A stretch of 64,000 nt of DNA from assembly GCA_029215795.1 (NCBI GenBank), contig JARDYH010000001.1, forward strand, positions 183,837,654 through 183,901,653, in the 5' to 3' direction. A model generated the notes under the pieces. The model was not told the DNA's origin and did no database searches. It saw only the letters and a program-made list of their open reading frames with translations. Source of the DNA: Anniella stebbinsi (lineage: Eukaryota > Chordata > Lepidosauria > Squamata > Anniellidae). Made by a program: the position numbers and the translations under genes. Positions 12,120 through 24,552 of this stretch are shown piece by piece (position 1 is the first letter of the stretch; each line of letters opens with the position of its first letter).

Positions 12120-12802
12120 TGTGCTTGCAAAGGATCAAAATTATTTATATTAATAACAATCCTTTGCAAACACACACAAACAGTGAAAAAGAAAGAGAGA
12201 AAGAGAAAATATATTTTTTTTGTATTTTTTTTATAACAGTATAACAGGGAAGGGAACAACAACACACTCGCACAGAACCCTCAGCATAGTCACGCTAACC
12301 TAACTCTTCCATCAAACCAACAAACAGCAAACACACAAGGAACGAGGCACAGAAGGGAACAGAAAGATTCAAGAAGAAAATAGATAGAATAATACTATAA
12401 CAGAATCTCCAACAATCGCCAAAATACACAGACCTCCTCCAAACTCCACCTTTCTCCTTCAACTCCTTCTCCCAACAGAGATGGAAAACCCCATCTGAGT
12501 GGGGGTCCTCAGTCCTCCTCTAACGTTGTGATTGGAACCTGCTAGAATCCTTGCTGCACAATTGGTCACTGAATCTGTCAGTCTCAGCAAACACACCCCA
12601 CCTTCTAGCTCCATCCATGTGGCCCCAGATGAAAAAGAGCCTTCCGATAATCCGATAAATATCTGATAATTATCATAGGATTTTTATCGTATCCAATAAT
12701 TATCATAGGATTTTCTATCATATCATAATCGTTATTCAGATGTCTGATAAAGTCCATATCGTATCATTATTGGACATCTTAACGATATAATATACATCCC
12801 TA
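9735..12802 (-). mobile_element. hAT DNA transposon (copy C, with transposase remnant)
   Basis: Right (5') end is complete: the noncoding leader rich in ATCG/CGAT motifs ends in ATACATCCCTA at 12,802, matching the ends of copies A and B. The 3' end is not recognised; the sequence left of the stop codon (9,568-9,734) shows no inverted terminal repeat, so the element is either truncated there or copy B inserted into its 3' region. Confidence 0.7.
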
Positions 12803-14050
12803 AAAAACAGCATGACTTAGCAAAAACCATCATGTCCATTTAGAAAAACTACCACAAGTGAGAAAAGAGATGATACGAATAATAATACGAAGGCTGGTTT
12901 CGTATTATTCGACATATTAGGCAACAGAGGGGGGGAAGCAACTGTAAGTTGTGTTGCTTATCATATCATAAGGAGGATTACACACCACTCACACACAACT
13001 CACGGTACACTATCCAGCCGAAATAAACAACCAAGGGAAACAACGGGCTTGCACGTTGCTTAGCTTGAAGCCCATGCCTTAAAGTGTTGTGTGGAGGGGT
13101 GCATGCATTAATTTTGGGCGTTGAGTGCATTACGGTGAAAGCCCAGGGAGGCAGGTGGCAAGTGCAGCCAAACACAGCTGGCCGCTCCGACACCCCCCCA
13201 ACAGCTCGCTGCCGATATCGCCATAGCAACAGCAGATGCCCACCCCCTCCCCCAGCCAGCTGCACAGAGCACCACGAGTGCCAGCTCCTGGCAGCATGCT
13301 CTGGGCTGCCAGGGCAGCACCACCACTGCACAGCACCCAGCAACGGCAAACGGATGGCAGCCCTGTACACATGCAGAGCCCCGACCACAAAGCACTGTAC
13401 GCAGGGAACACGGGCAAAGCAGAGCAGGGGCCATGTGACACGCAGTGCCCCCATAGACCCCAGGTGCCCAGGAACATGGGCATTGGCTGCCCACCCAGCA
13501 GGGAGCACCCCTACCCAGGTGAGAGCAGGTACGTTGTGCTTGTGTCCTCCCCCATCGCCATACCCAGAAACAGGCAGACCGGGGAAGTGGCAGCCACGTA
13601 GTCACCTGTCTTCCACCCAACCCGGCCAGACAGCACTCACTGGCCATTGCCATCCCCAAGCTGTGCTGAACGCCCATGCAAAGGGCGCACACGGGTGCCC
13701 TACCTCCACAACATGCCGGCCGGGCCAGCTGTGGGTGTTGTCAGAAACAGCTGAAGGTATGCATAACATTCCCAAGGTCATGGAGCAGCCAGCCCCCAAC
13801 AACAACTCCGCTGCCCGCAAAATGGGACATCCCCAGCAAACACGACTGCCCACTAGCCCCAACCAACCCACATGCACATGGGATGGGGAACACCAGGTGA
13901 GGGGCACACACACACCTGGCAGCAATGTCATCCACCACCCACAGCACCAAGGAGCAGGAGGACGAGAGGAGTCGCGACAGTCTGGCCGACAACACCAGCT
14001 CCCAGCCCCAATGAGAGAGCAGCAGCCAGGAGCCCTCTGCAAGATGCAGA

Positions 14051-14287
14051 GCGCCTCCCTACAGCCCAGCCCCCAGTCCACCTTGGAGAGGCTCCGAACA
14101 CCAGCGGGGAGAAGGAGGTGTGTGTTGGAGCTTGCTGCGCCTCCCTATAGTGCAGCCCCCAGTCCACCTTGGAGAGGCTTAGAACTACAGCGGGGAGAAA
14201 GGAGGTGTGTGTATGAGCTCACTGCGCCTCCCTATAGCCCAGCCCCCAGTCCACCTTGGAGAGGCTTAGAACACCAGCCCAGCCCTC
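14051..14287 (+). repeat. 86-87 bp tandem repeat inside Harbinger copy 1
   Basis: Units start at GCGCCTCCCTA at 14,051, 14,137 and 14,224; each contains CAGTCCACCTTGGAGAGGCT, and the third is incomplete. It lies in the noncoding or degenerate part upstream of the Myb-like remnant. Confidence 0.85.
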
Positions 14288-14326
14288 TGAGACACTCAGG
14301 GTGGCCGGGAGTGTAGCTGAGCTGTA

Positions 14327-14800
14327 ATGTGTAAGGGAGCAGCAATATCTGCTGTGCGGGGCAGAGGGAGATATGTCGATACCAGGGCAAAGTGCCATTA
14401 CAGGGGAAGGAGAGATGGAGCCCTGGTCAATAGATGGAATCAAGACCTAACTAGGGTTATTGACACGATCGTGACCAAGGCCATGGCAGCCACCGGTGCC
14501 ATCATCGACAGGGGCATGCCATTGATCGCCAAACTGAGGCCATCAGCAAGCACCCTACAGGCCTCTGTATGGATATGTGCAGCCACAGCGGTACCTGCTG
14601 CCTCCCGCGGTTCCAGAATACCGGGCCCCATGACAGGCGCTGGCTGCAACAGGTGCCTCTGGGATGGGAGGGAGGGAGGCTGGAAGGCAGAAGCGGTGTC
14701 GCCTGGGCAGCATGCCAAGCAGGCATGGAGCTTTCCGCCTGACTCTGATGATGAGGATGGGGAGGGGGACGATGGACCCTTCCCCTTTGACTTGCCCTAA
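14327..14800 (+). pseudogene. Harbinger Myb-like protein, C-terminal remnant
   Basis: Harbinger elements encode a Myb/SANT-like DNA-binding partner that helps the nuclease reach the nucleus and the transposon ends. Here only the end of such a protein remains. The stretch VIDTIVTKAMAATGAIIDRG corresponds to GMTEAMAATDAIINRSMRE in the copy at 63.7 kb, and the tail is acidic (DSDDEDGEGDD). The Myb domain itself is missing, so the deletion removed the middle of the gene. The frame stays open to the stop at 14,798-14,800. The true start cannot be placed. Confidence 0.6.
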
Positions 14801-16032
14801 GCCTCCGCCATGTATTCGTCCCCCTGGTCTGTCTGCCCTGGAGCCGTGGCCAGAGACACCCCCTGCCTGATCTAGGGCCCCTTGCCACCGCCTTCTAGCT
14901 GTTCTGCCCGCTCAAGGCCAAGTAGATGTGACACCCTCCTGTTACAATGTTGCATATCACAGAGATGTGCTGTCCTCAGCCCCACTGTCCCTCATTCCAG
15001 ACCCATCCCGTCGAAATGCTAGCTCCCTACAGGTCCGCTGCACTCTGAGGTGGCCGCCCTGACCAGTGCGGGGTGGCATGCACCTGCCGCCATCGCCACA
15101 GGGCTCCGCAGTGCGGAAGTGGGTGCTCGGGTCGGGGGGGCTGGGCGGAGGGAACCCGCTATGGGCTCCATAGCACTGATCGCTCTCCTCCCTCCTCCCC
15201 TCCTTCTTTTCCCTCCTCAGTGAAGCTGCTCTACTGCCACTGTGCCATCCCCAGCAGGCGGCTGGCCCATACGGAGCAGCACCTCGGCACTATGGAACTG
15301 TCCCTGTGTGGTGTCCTGCGTCGCATTCAACGTCTGGAGAGGGCCATCTGGCAATACCACCTGTCAGTCACTTTGTGGGCATAGGCCCTTCTGTCGGAAT
15401 AGCAGACTTGCACCCCTCCCCCCTCTGTAGTTCTCTCGCATGGTCCTGGAGTGGTGCTGCCCCTTAATGGCCCCCTGTTCTGGCCTCCTCCTTTCACTCC
15501 CCTCTCTGGCAGGTGTGCAGCAGCCATAACATTGCTGCCTTGTAATCTTGTTCCCACACTCCCATACTGGGTTGTCCCCAGCTGCCCGTGGTGCCGCCCC
15601 TCCGCCCTCCTGCTCCAGCACATCCACCTGTTGTGCCTCCCTCCCCTCTTCCTGAGCCACCGTTAGTGGTGATGTCCTGCCAACAACTCGCTACAGCTAG
15701 TTTCCAGGCAGCCCTGCAGGCGGTTACGCAGCACCATGCAGATGGCGATGAGAAGGATGTGCAGCGTGCCCAACAGCTGTGCCTGGGTGGTGCCTTGCCC
15801 ATGGAGCCATCATTTGGGGTGGATGGTGAACACTGGCCCCTTGGGGCAGCTCAGTCCTTGCCCTGTTGCATGGCCGCCATCCTGCTGTTGCTGCCCAAAC
15901 GTGCCTCAGGCATGGTAACAGCGGGGGTGTTGGGCAGGGGAACGGCCCTGGAAGCCCTGCACCGGATTCCCCGACTGGCGACATCTACCAACCTTCTTGA
16001 GCAGTGGGAGACCATCCACCGCTGGGTGCTTC

Positions 16033-16474
16033 CATGACGGTTGCCATGTGGCAAGAGATGCAGACCTTGGAGGACTGGGATGATTAGCATTTCCGTGGGA
16101 GCTTCCACATGTCCCGCTCCACGTTCAATCTGCTGGTGGCTGAGCTGACACCCATCCTGCAGAGGGCCTGTATGGTCATGCGATCATCCGTTCTGGTCTC
16201 CCGCTGTGTGGCATTGATGCTGTACAAGCTGGTGTTCAACATGGGCTACCTGCCCCTGTCAATGATCTTTGGGGTGGCTGTGTCCACAGCCTGTGAGATC
16301 TTCCATGAGACGGTGGCCGTGCTGAAAGAGATGTACTTGGCTGACATCATCAGGGTTTGGGATGAGATGGAGAACCTGCATGGCTTTTGAGCCCTGGGCT
16401 TCCCACAGGCAGTAGGGGTGCTGGATTCAACCTACATGCACATCCTGGCACTACAACCGCAAACCTGGCAGAGG
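16033..16474 (+). pseudogene. Harbinger nuclease (HARBI1-like), N-terminal part
   Basis: DDE-type nuclease of the Harbinger superfamily. From the ATG at 16,033 the frame reads TVAMWQEMQTLEDWDD, meets a TAG at about 16,084 (a CAG in the ancestor is likely), then continues HFRGSFHMSRSTFNLLVAEL (helix-turn-helix-like N-terminal region), MGYLPLSMIFGVAVSTACEI and FPQAVGVLDSTYMHI. A second stop (TGA, about 16,388) interrupts the end. The GVLD aspartate is the position of the first catalytic Asp of the family. The protein ends at QTWQR, where the sequence runs into GTGGGTGG and soon the right terminal repeat; the remaining catalytic two thirds are deleted. Confidence 0.85.
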
Positions 16475-17129
16475 TGGGTGGGTGGGGCGATTGGCGGGTG
16501 GGCATCACAGCCTCTTACTCTGTTTAGGCGCAGTGCGGGTGCCACGGCGAAGCAACACAGGTGGCTGCTGTGTTGGTGTGGGGAGGCCCGCCTCCCTCAT
16601 GTACGGTCGGTACCCGTTGCCTAATATGTTGTCCAAAACCAGCCATAGTGTCTACTCAGGAAGATACCTATGGGGTCACATGTGATACCATGGGGTCACA
16701 TGCTCATCAGGCCACTTGTTTTGCCAGCTCCACTGTGCACCAACATCTCACTTGGGAAAAGATCTAAAAGATTTCTCTCTTTGTTCAAAATCAAAGCTTT
16801 CTCTCCATGTAGGTCAGGGGAGGCCCTTTGAACTGGGGTCCCATCTAGCATGTGGAGGCTGGAGCACCCTCTGCAGTTCCCACCCTCTACCCTATCCAAG
16901 TCCTGCACCCTGGGGAAGAGGAATCCCCTTGCTATCTCCAAACCAAGATCAGAGATGAGCTGGGCATTCCCCCACACCACTTGGATGAAGCTTGCAGGAG
17001 CCATCTCCTGTAAGTACCATCTGAGTCCATATAAAAGTAGCTCAAGGGCAGGTGGTGCAAATTCACCACCTCTTCATGCTACGACACCCCCCCAAGGCCT
17101 CTGGGCATCTGAAGCCTGAGGGAAATCCA

Positions 17130-17695
17130 CCAGAAGTACTGGCACAGTAGTCCTGGCTTTAGCATTGACCTAATAAAGAGAAACTGGCAAGCACAATTAA
17201 ATGAGGTAGAGCTTTATTTACAGTTAAGGATAGGGATTTGGGGAATAACAGAATGGAATCTTAAAATAAATAAAGAACCATTGGCATGGAAAGCCAATGG
17301 CATAAAATAATAAAACCTAGCTAGTCTAACTCCAAGAAGGGACTTGAGATTTAGCCAGCAACCAGACACCTCCCATCGGACACTATGGAAAATCAAGATA
17401 AAGAGCTGGAGTTTCTTCCTTATCTTTATACACCTTGACCCACCACCTACCCTAATTCCTCCCCCCCTTCTCCAAGGGGTGAGGAGATAGATTTTTCACA
17501 CCTCTCCAGCTGTAGCCCCTCCTTTCTGGCAGGCCAAGGTGGTCATAACCTTGAAACCAGATAAGAATCTCACTGGCGCCAAGTTCCGGAGATATCTCCA
17601 CTTATCCTACCTTCAGGTGTCTAGGGTGGTACATTCTCTAGCCAGATCTTCCCCTATTCTGAAACAATAAAATTCTAACTAAAACCAGACACTTC
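17130..17695 (-). promoter_or_regulatory. Putative 3' LTR with TATA box and poly(A) signal
   Basis: Purine-rich GTGGGAGTGAAGGG (just above 17,700, minus strand) could be the polypurine tract. Downstream lie TATA at about 17,424 and AATAAA at 17,213-17,218. The 5' TG and 3' CA ends were not fixed, so limits are approximate. Confidence 0.4.
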
Positions 17696-18409
17696 ATTGT
17701 TTAACCCTTCACTCCCACTACCACCCAAGAGACAGAGCAGTATCGGGATGCCCTACAAAGGCTGTCAGTAGTGCAAGAAGGATCCACTTGACTGTGATGG
17801 CACTTGTACAAACTGGCTGTATCCCTTTCCACCCTGATCATGCCCTGCTCAGGATGCAATCAGGGTGGGAAGGACCTGCTAAACTCAACTCTGCTCACAG
17901 TAGCTGGCTCCTGGAATCAGTGGCCATGCCAATTCCCTTTCCACTCTCATTGTTTCACACTCCAGACACTGGTAGGGTGGGAAGGAGCTCCTGGACTTGG
18001 CCATCACTTGAAGGAGTAAGCTCCCACAAGTTTCATCTGAGTCACTTTCCATGAAGAGAGAGACATGGTGCTCCATCCCTATTTCAGGATGGGAAAAATG
18101 GCTGCTGTTATATCAATGTCACTTGAGGTACAGAATTTCAGACATGTCTGGAGTCTCTGTACCATGTCTGGGAATGGTAATGTGTCCTTCTTGGATTCAG
18201 GGGAGCTTCCTCTTTGAGTTTCTCTGGAAAAGTGGATTCTGTGGTGATGGAGGCCTTGCAACGTCTTCCTGTGGCCAATTCTTGTCCTATTGACTCCAAA
18301 TCCACTTCCAAGAATGAAGGGGTGGAATCATCTGAGGATGATAGTTTGGGGTGCTGGTCCATGACACTATCTCTCTAGTGTTTGCAGGTTCCTGGCCTGC
18401 TAGGGTATT

Positions 18410-18720
18410 GGCAGTGAAAAAATGATGCACTCGTCGAGGAGTATGAACACCGGTTGCTGATTCCCATGAGTATTCCTCTGGTCCATAGCCCTTCCAGCTG
18501 ATTAAGTACTGCAGCTGTCCTCAGAACCAGAAATACAGGATGTCCTGAACCTCATATGCTTCCTCCCTGGATTGGAATACAGGGTAGGGTGAGACAGAAT
18601 GCTTTGAGTCACTTAAAATAGGCCCAAGCAATTTCAAGTAAGGGTTGTTTGGAGACATTTTAAGGAGAACCATACTTGGTTGTCCACTTGCTGAGGCCTC
18701 CCAGGCTGGCATTGTTTTCA
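18410..18720 (-). pseudogene. Ty3/gypsy pol C-terminus with chromodomain
   Basis: Minus-strand translation gives an integrase tail (LLKMSPNNPYLKLLGPI, then YPVFQSREEAYEVQDIL), a stop, then the chromodomain LQYLISWKGYGPEEYSWESA with TPRRVHHF after it. This order (KLGPRF-like segment, HPVFHVS-like segment, YEVEEIL, chromodomain) is that of chromovirus-type Ty3/gypsy integrases, where the chromodomain steers integration to chromatin marks. The in-frame stop and degraded motifs show it is not functional. Confidence 0.8.
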
Positions 18721-20400
18721 GTTTGTGCTATATAAGCCATTTTAGCCTCAGAGTTCTATCTGGATAGCCTGCAACTCTTCCAAAAATGTATTTACTGCAG
18801 GCATATTGGTATGAGGATATGTGTTGAATGCAGAGAAACACGTGCACATTACAGAGCAAGCACACAGGAGCTGCTTCAATTAAACGAATGCAGTAAAATG
18901 TCTCTGCAATACTGCAACTTTTTGAGATGGAAACAGCCAGTTGGGTGCATGCTGGCCTCGTGACATCATGTGCCGTAAAGCACCTCACAATGCACCCAAG
19001 CTGCATGAAAAAAACCATGCAGACAGCCTCTTGGACAGGTCTGCCTTCTACCAGCAAACAATTTTTATTTGTTCTATTAGCAGAACAGTCCAACATATGC
19101 AAAGGATTGCAGCCTAAAGGATTTAAGATGTTTTCCTGAAACAGTTAAATGAAATTTGTTGTGGGAACTGCTAATGCAATTTCTGTAGCATTGCTTGTGA
19201 AATCCTGCAGGTCTGCACCTTATTATAGCAGATTTTTGTATAGAGCAAGAAAGATTTCTCAAGGTACTTGTTTGTGATGGCAAATAGTTAATCAGTCTGT
19301 GACAGCATAAATAAAATTAAAGGGTTTAATTAAAACTAATGAATGAGTGAACAGAGAATAGGCAGCATATTTCACTGGCAGAAGCCTGATGCTCTCAATA
19401 ATGAAAGTGTCACTGAGTAGGGAATGTCTTAGAAATGTCAGAATTTCGAAAGAAAAGACACACTAGCTTCTAGAACAGCTTGATTGTTCATGCAAACAAA
19501 TCCAGTGGGAATATCTTGTGTACAAGCTACATGTCTGCAAATGTACATGAACATATGCTTGTGTTTATGTAGTCAAAATAGCAACATGCACAAGAGGAAT
19601 GTATCAGCAGACTCAGGGGAATCTCATGGTTTGCAGAAGTACAAAACATCTTAGGGAAAACAATCCTAGTTGGGCGGGGGGGGGGGGCAAAAACAGCCCA
19701 ATGAGGACTGAGCATGTTCAATGGGTACAAGATGCTGACTGACCATTGAAAGGAAAAAGAGGAAGGCGAATGAAGAAGAGGAATCCCAATTAGAAACACT
19801 CCATACTACATATATTCATTTGCAGTTTCCAGTTCTAATTCAAATTCCAATTAAATCCTCCAAATGCTAATGTTTCTGTAGGCGAAAAGGTAATACCCCT
19901 GAACAAGTTTCTGCATTTCAGATAACTCTGAGGTAGGCAGAAAGAGCAAAAGCTTGGAGGAACACCCCCCCAAACGGGTTTTAAAAAGCTCCCCACCCCT
20001 CCAACAGGTAGAAAGAAATAGACTTTTCATGTGTGCCTCACTCTCTGAAAAATTACTCTGGGCAGAAGGGAGGGAGGGTGAAGCAGGAGAGTCACCCTGC
20101 AATATGTAGAGATGTACATTTGGTGTATGTGCTGGCTATGTTCATTATTCAAAGATATTTCCAGAAAAGGACTGGGGAGAAGGTTGGATTCATTACATCT
20201 ACAGATAACAGGGTATCGTGGAGGGGGGGGAGTTTCCCCCAATGGGCCAAGGACCCAATGGGCCCATCGGCAGTGGTGGGAGGATGATAAGATAAGGGGT
20301 GTGAACCATGCGGTGCTGTGTGGTTGCCATTTGTGTCTTCCCCCCCCCCCAGTGGTTTCTTTAACCCTCCTCATTTCGTAGTTCCTGGTTGACTGGGTTC
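18721..20400. other. No gene recognised
   Basis: No reading frame with a recognisable protein, no RNA gene. A G-run at about 19,675-19,687 is the only simple-sequence feature. Confidence 0.55.
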
Positions 20401-20404
20401 AAAC

Positions 20405-20464
20405 AAGAAGAAGAAGAAGAAGAAGAAGAAGAAGAAGAAGAAGAAGAAGAAGAAGAAGAAGAAG
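20405..20464 (+). repeat. (AAG)n microsatellite
   Basis: About 20 uninterrupted AAG units. Confidence 0.95.
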
Positions 20465-21359
20465 GTTTATTTTTCTGAATTAACTATGATGGCTTATCAT
20501 GCCATCTGTCAAAATCACTGCTGCCACTCCGCTTGTTTTGAGCAATCTCTGTTTCCAAGATCTGCCTGGAAACAGATTGTGCTTTCTGCCCATCTCCATC
20601 CTCACCCCTCCCTCCGTGTCACTCCGCAAAATTCCAGTGTCAAACCCCCACATTTCCCATTGAGAGGCATAGCCGTGCAGGGTTTTAGTTCTGCCTTGGG
20701 TGCCTCCCACAATGGGAATCTGTGTGTGGAATTTTGTCCCAGTCCTGCAAACGTTCAAGAGTTTAGAGTGGCTAACCCTTTTCTGGTGTGGAAGTAGAGT
20801 AAGCTTTAGTTGTGCATCAGGTACATCCCCATGAGGGGCAATTGTGTATGAAATTTGGCTCCAGTATTGCAATTTGTCAAGGATTTAGAGCCACCATCCC
20901 GTTGCGGGTGCAAAGTGCCTTAGTAGATTCAAAGCAGAATTAAGTAAGCCCAGTTGTAAGCACACCAAGTAAGACACATTTTATGCCTATTAACTGTTTC
21001 CTTTTATTTCTGTTTTGTTTGTTTGCTGTTGGGCTTGGACATTGAGTCTGCAGGATAGGAATAAGAAGTGGGAATGGGAGAAGGGAAAGGAAGGGGAGCA
21101 AACGATTTGTTTCAGCTCACATTTCCATGAAAAAGCAAAGTCAGGGTAGAGTGCAGTGATAAGGCAAAGACAGAGGACACAAGAAGATGCCCCCAAGTGC
21201 TCAGCTGATGAATTGGAGAAAGGAAGGTGATGTAGCTTCAGTATGAGGGTTGGTGGGATATGGCATCTAGCACAAAGGAAGCTGGGATACCATCCCAGCC
21301 GAGTGAGACGACTATAGAGGGAGAAAGGATGAGGAAGGAGAATAAGCCACACTGCGTTA

Positions 21360-22990
21360 CTTATTTCTATACCACCCAATAGCCAAAGCTCTCTGGGCAG
21401 TTTATAAGAATTAAAACCATAAAAACCATTCAAAATATAAAACAACGACAGTATAAAAACATAATTTAAAATACACTATAAAAGCACAACCAGGATAAAA
21501 ACTGAACAGGCATGCAGAAATTAATACTTATTTAAAATAAAAATTTAAACAACAAGATTAAAAATCAAACTGAAGAACTGTGAAAATACTGTGAAAATAA
21601 AAAGGTCTTTACCTGGCATCTAAAGGAGTATAAGGTAGATGCCAGGCGAATCTCTCTGGAGAGCTCATTCCACAGCCGGGGTGCCACAGCAGAGAAGGCA
21701 CTCCTCCTGGTTCCCACCTGTCTCACTTCCTTTATCAAGGGCTCACAGAGAAGGACCTTCAAGAATGATCTTAGGGTCCAGGCAGGCACATCTGGAAAGA
21801 GGCGTTCCAGATAACCTGGCCCCACACCATTTAGGGCTTTGAATGTTAATACCAGCACTTTGAATCGGGCCCAGACCTGGACCAGCAGCCAGTGAAGCTG
21901 GAAAAGGACTGGTGTAAGATGGTCTTGTTGGCCAGTCCCTGTTAACAGTCTAGCTGCCCTGTTTTGTCCCAGTTGAAGTTTCTGGATTGTTTTCAAAGGC
22001 AGCCCCACGTATAACGCATTGCAATAATCCAGACAAGAGGTTCTCAGAAGGTGGATAACTGTATCTAGGCTGTCTCTGTTCGTAAGGGTGCAATTGTTAT
22101 ATCAGCCTAAGCTGATAAAAGGTGCTCCTTGCCACTGAGTATACTGTGCCTCAAGTGACAGTTCTGGAACCAGAAGCACCTTCAAACTACGGACCCCATC
22201 CAGAACAGGGTGAATATCACCTATCCGGTCAAACGAACCACCCACAAACAGTACCTCCATCTTGTCTGGATTGAGTCTCAGTTTATTGGCCCTCATCCAG
22301 TCCATTATCGTGCCCAGGCACTGCTTCAGAACAGCCACTGCCTCACCTGGGTTTGATGAAAAGGAGAGGTAGAACTGGGTGTCATCCGCATATTGATGAC
22401 ACTTCAGCCCACATCTCTGGATAACCTCTCCCAGTAGTTTCATGTAAATGTTGAACAGCATAGGAGATAAAATAGAGCCCTGTGAGACCCCATGGCCTAG
22501 TTGCCATGGCACAGAGCAATAATCCCCCAGCAAAACCTTCTGGAATCGGCCATGCAAGTAGGAGCAGAACCACTGCAACACAGTGCCTCCAACTCCCAAC
22601 CCAGACAACCTATCCAGAAGGATACCATGGTCGATGGTATCGAAAGTCGCTGAGAGGTCTAAGAGAATCAACAGGGTCACACTCCCCCTGTCCCTCTCCT
22701 GGCAAAGGTCATCCCACAGGGCAACCAAGGCAGTTTCTGCTCCAAAACCAGGCCTGAAGCCTGATTGAAATGGATCTAGATAATCCATTTCATTCAAGAG
22801 TGCCTGGAGTTCCCCTGCAACCACCTGCTCCAGCACCTTGCCCAGGAAGGGGATGTTAGCCATTGGCCTATAATTGTTAACGTCTTCCTGTCTTTTTTTA
22901 ACAGTGCTCTAATTACTGCCTCTTTTGAAGAGGCCGGCACCACTCCTCACAGGGAGCCATTTACAACTGCCTTGATGCAGCCGGTAATCC
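21360..22990 (-). mobile_element. L2/CR1-group LINE, 3' half
   Basis: The element runs from an RT-bearing ORF through a C-terminal region to a 3' end with TTATTTCTATACCACCCAAT (about 21,360-21,380), a 3' UTR style frequent in squamate L2-type LINEs. The upstream half is missing. Confidence 0.8.
21565..22930 (-). pseudogene. L2/CR1-group LINE reverse transcriptase
   Basis: Minus-strand frame beginning near 22,930 (KKRQEDVNNYRPMANIPFLG) with the RT core: FQSGFRPGFGAETALVAL, LLILLDLSATFDTIDHGILL (motif A), GHGVSQGSILSPMLFNIYM (motif B), CHQYADDTQFYLS (motif C, YADD present), MRANKLRLNPDKMEVLFVG. The frame breaks near 22,100. From 22,008 the C-terminal region follows: [58 protein letters not shown], ending [14 protein letters not shown]. 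Catalytic residues survive but the frameshift inactivates it. Confidence 0.85.
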
Positions 22991-24552
22991 CCTCCTTATT
23001 TGATGTAATGAAATAAATTGGGGACATGTTTTAACCATTTTTTTGTTTGGGGGCATTCTCTTAAAGAAACTACAAACTCACGGAATTCCTATGACTCATG
23101 AAAACACCAGACAGATGGCTAAATTCATGACAGAATATATACTCAACACCAAGGCCCAGTGGATCAATGAAAATTGAGACTGGGTATGTCTCCTTTGTGG
23201 AAATTGTGTGAAAGGCAAACTATACTAGCCCTGTACATCCTAACCAAAACTGTTTTATTATCTTTATCACAGGAAATGATTTTTTTAAACACGCCTAAGA
23301 TCAAGAAACCACCCTATCGTATGAGTGTAAAATGCCTGGCTGTTTTTGTTACATGTTGCACTCTGAAATGGCTATTTTTTACTGCTGTATCTGTGTATTA
23401 AAATACATATTTTGATTTATTTAATCACTACCTTATTCAATGTAACGAAAATGTGTTGAACTGTACTAAAAAGGCCTCTGCATGGTAAAATCACTGGGGT
23501 TGTGAATTACCTTAAAACAAAAAAAGTGAGGAACTTGGGTTTTGATTAAAGTGGCAGCATGCTTGTGCCTGGGATAAGCTGCTGCCATAACCCAGCTTAC
23601 AGCCCCAATTTTAAAAGATTCGTAGTGAAAAACGTAAAATATCTTATATTAAAGTAAACGTATCTACATTCTCTTGAATACACCCCAGTCATCAATCATC
23701 CCAGTCATCTGCTTGGACCAATTCTTTTTATCATGGAAAAGAACAAGATGCTACCCCCAAATCAAAACACTGTCAACCCAATCAAAATTTAAACAAGCTT
23801 GTATTTAGGATATTTAACTGTGATAAATAAGCAGAAACAATTTCTTTTTAAAAAGACAGTTGAAGCAATAGACAAAACCACTCACCACTTTTCATGCAGG
23901 ATAACTTCTGATTCCTCCAGAAACCAACAGTGGCTAACCACTTGTGCTCTGCATCTTTATACAGCTTCAGCTCAGGATGCAACCCCTCTGCCTAGGTTTT
24001 GCAGTCCCTCATTGGCTGATTTAAAATATTCACCACCTTCAGGGACCTCCAGGTGTAAGCCTTTGTAATGAAAATGGTTCCATAGCCAGACCCTTAACTG
24101 GCCAGTTCCTTGCACCCCAACCAACGTGATGGGATTATGTTCTGGAAAAATGCCCCAGGTGATGAAAATGCTACCATAGCCAGACCCTTCATTGTTCAGC
24201 TCCTGACACCTCACCCAATGTTGATGGGATTATGTGTGGTGGAAAGAAATATAATCAACCCTTTCCTTGCAAGCAGCTCTGCTTTTCTTTATTTTTTAAT
24301 TCCCAATGATGCAAAACACTTTAACAATGAAGGAATTTATACAGAATTTCTAAAAACTGCATTTACAGATGTAAGAAATGACTTATAGTGCCGATTTTTG
24401 ATTACCCATTCTACATGTTGAAGATAGGCATGGTCAGATGGCTTCATAATTTTTTCACGCTGCATACATGGATTTACAGATCTACTAATCTCTGTAGTCA
24501 GAATTAAGACCTGGTCCACATTCTCTGAGGTCAAAGCAAGACATTTTAGAGA
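22991..24552. other. No gene recognised
   Basis: Nothing convincing on either strand. A duplicated segment of roughly 95-100 bp with AAAATG-TACCATAGCCAGACCCTT-like sequence (about 24,065-24,110 and 24,163-24,205) is the only local repeat. Confidence 0.5.

Larger units (their letters stand above)
12892..16644 (+). mobile_element. Harbinger DNA transposon (copy 1), internally deleted
   Basis: The left end GGCTGGTTTCG ... CATATTAGGCAAC (12,892-12,925) is matched in inverse by the right end GTTGCCTAATATG ... AAACCAGCC (16,616-16,644). Inside are the two genes expected of Harbinger elements, both damaged: the C-terminal part of a Myb-like protein and the N-terminal part of the nuclease. No clear 3-bp target duplication is visible (GAA on the left, ATA on the right). 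The first 1.4 kb is GC-rich and aligns by eye with the leader of the larger copy at 60,959, for example the CCATAGCAAC stretches at 13,220 and 61,275. Confidence 0.8.
16650..18720 (-). mobile_element. Ty3/gypsy LTR retrotransposon, 3' end
   Basis: On the minus strand the end of pol (chromodomain) at 18.4-18.7 kb is followed by about 700 bp of noncoding sequence and then a region with LTR features. These are a TATA box (GTATAAAG, about 17,423-17,431) and, some 210 bp further, a polyadenylation signal AATAAA (17,213-17,218). The exact LTR limits and the rest of pol are not visible. The sequence 16,650-17,010 may be flanking DNA. Confidence 0.55.

Noticed and set aside
13084..14316. Long open frame of about 410 codons on the plus strand in Harbinger copy 1
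   Set aside because: Pro/Thr/His/Cys-rich, no motif, lies in GC-rich DNA where stops are rare, and runs over the 86-bp tandem repeat. It is not kept in the same frame in copy 2.
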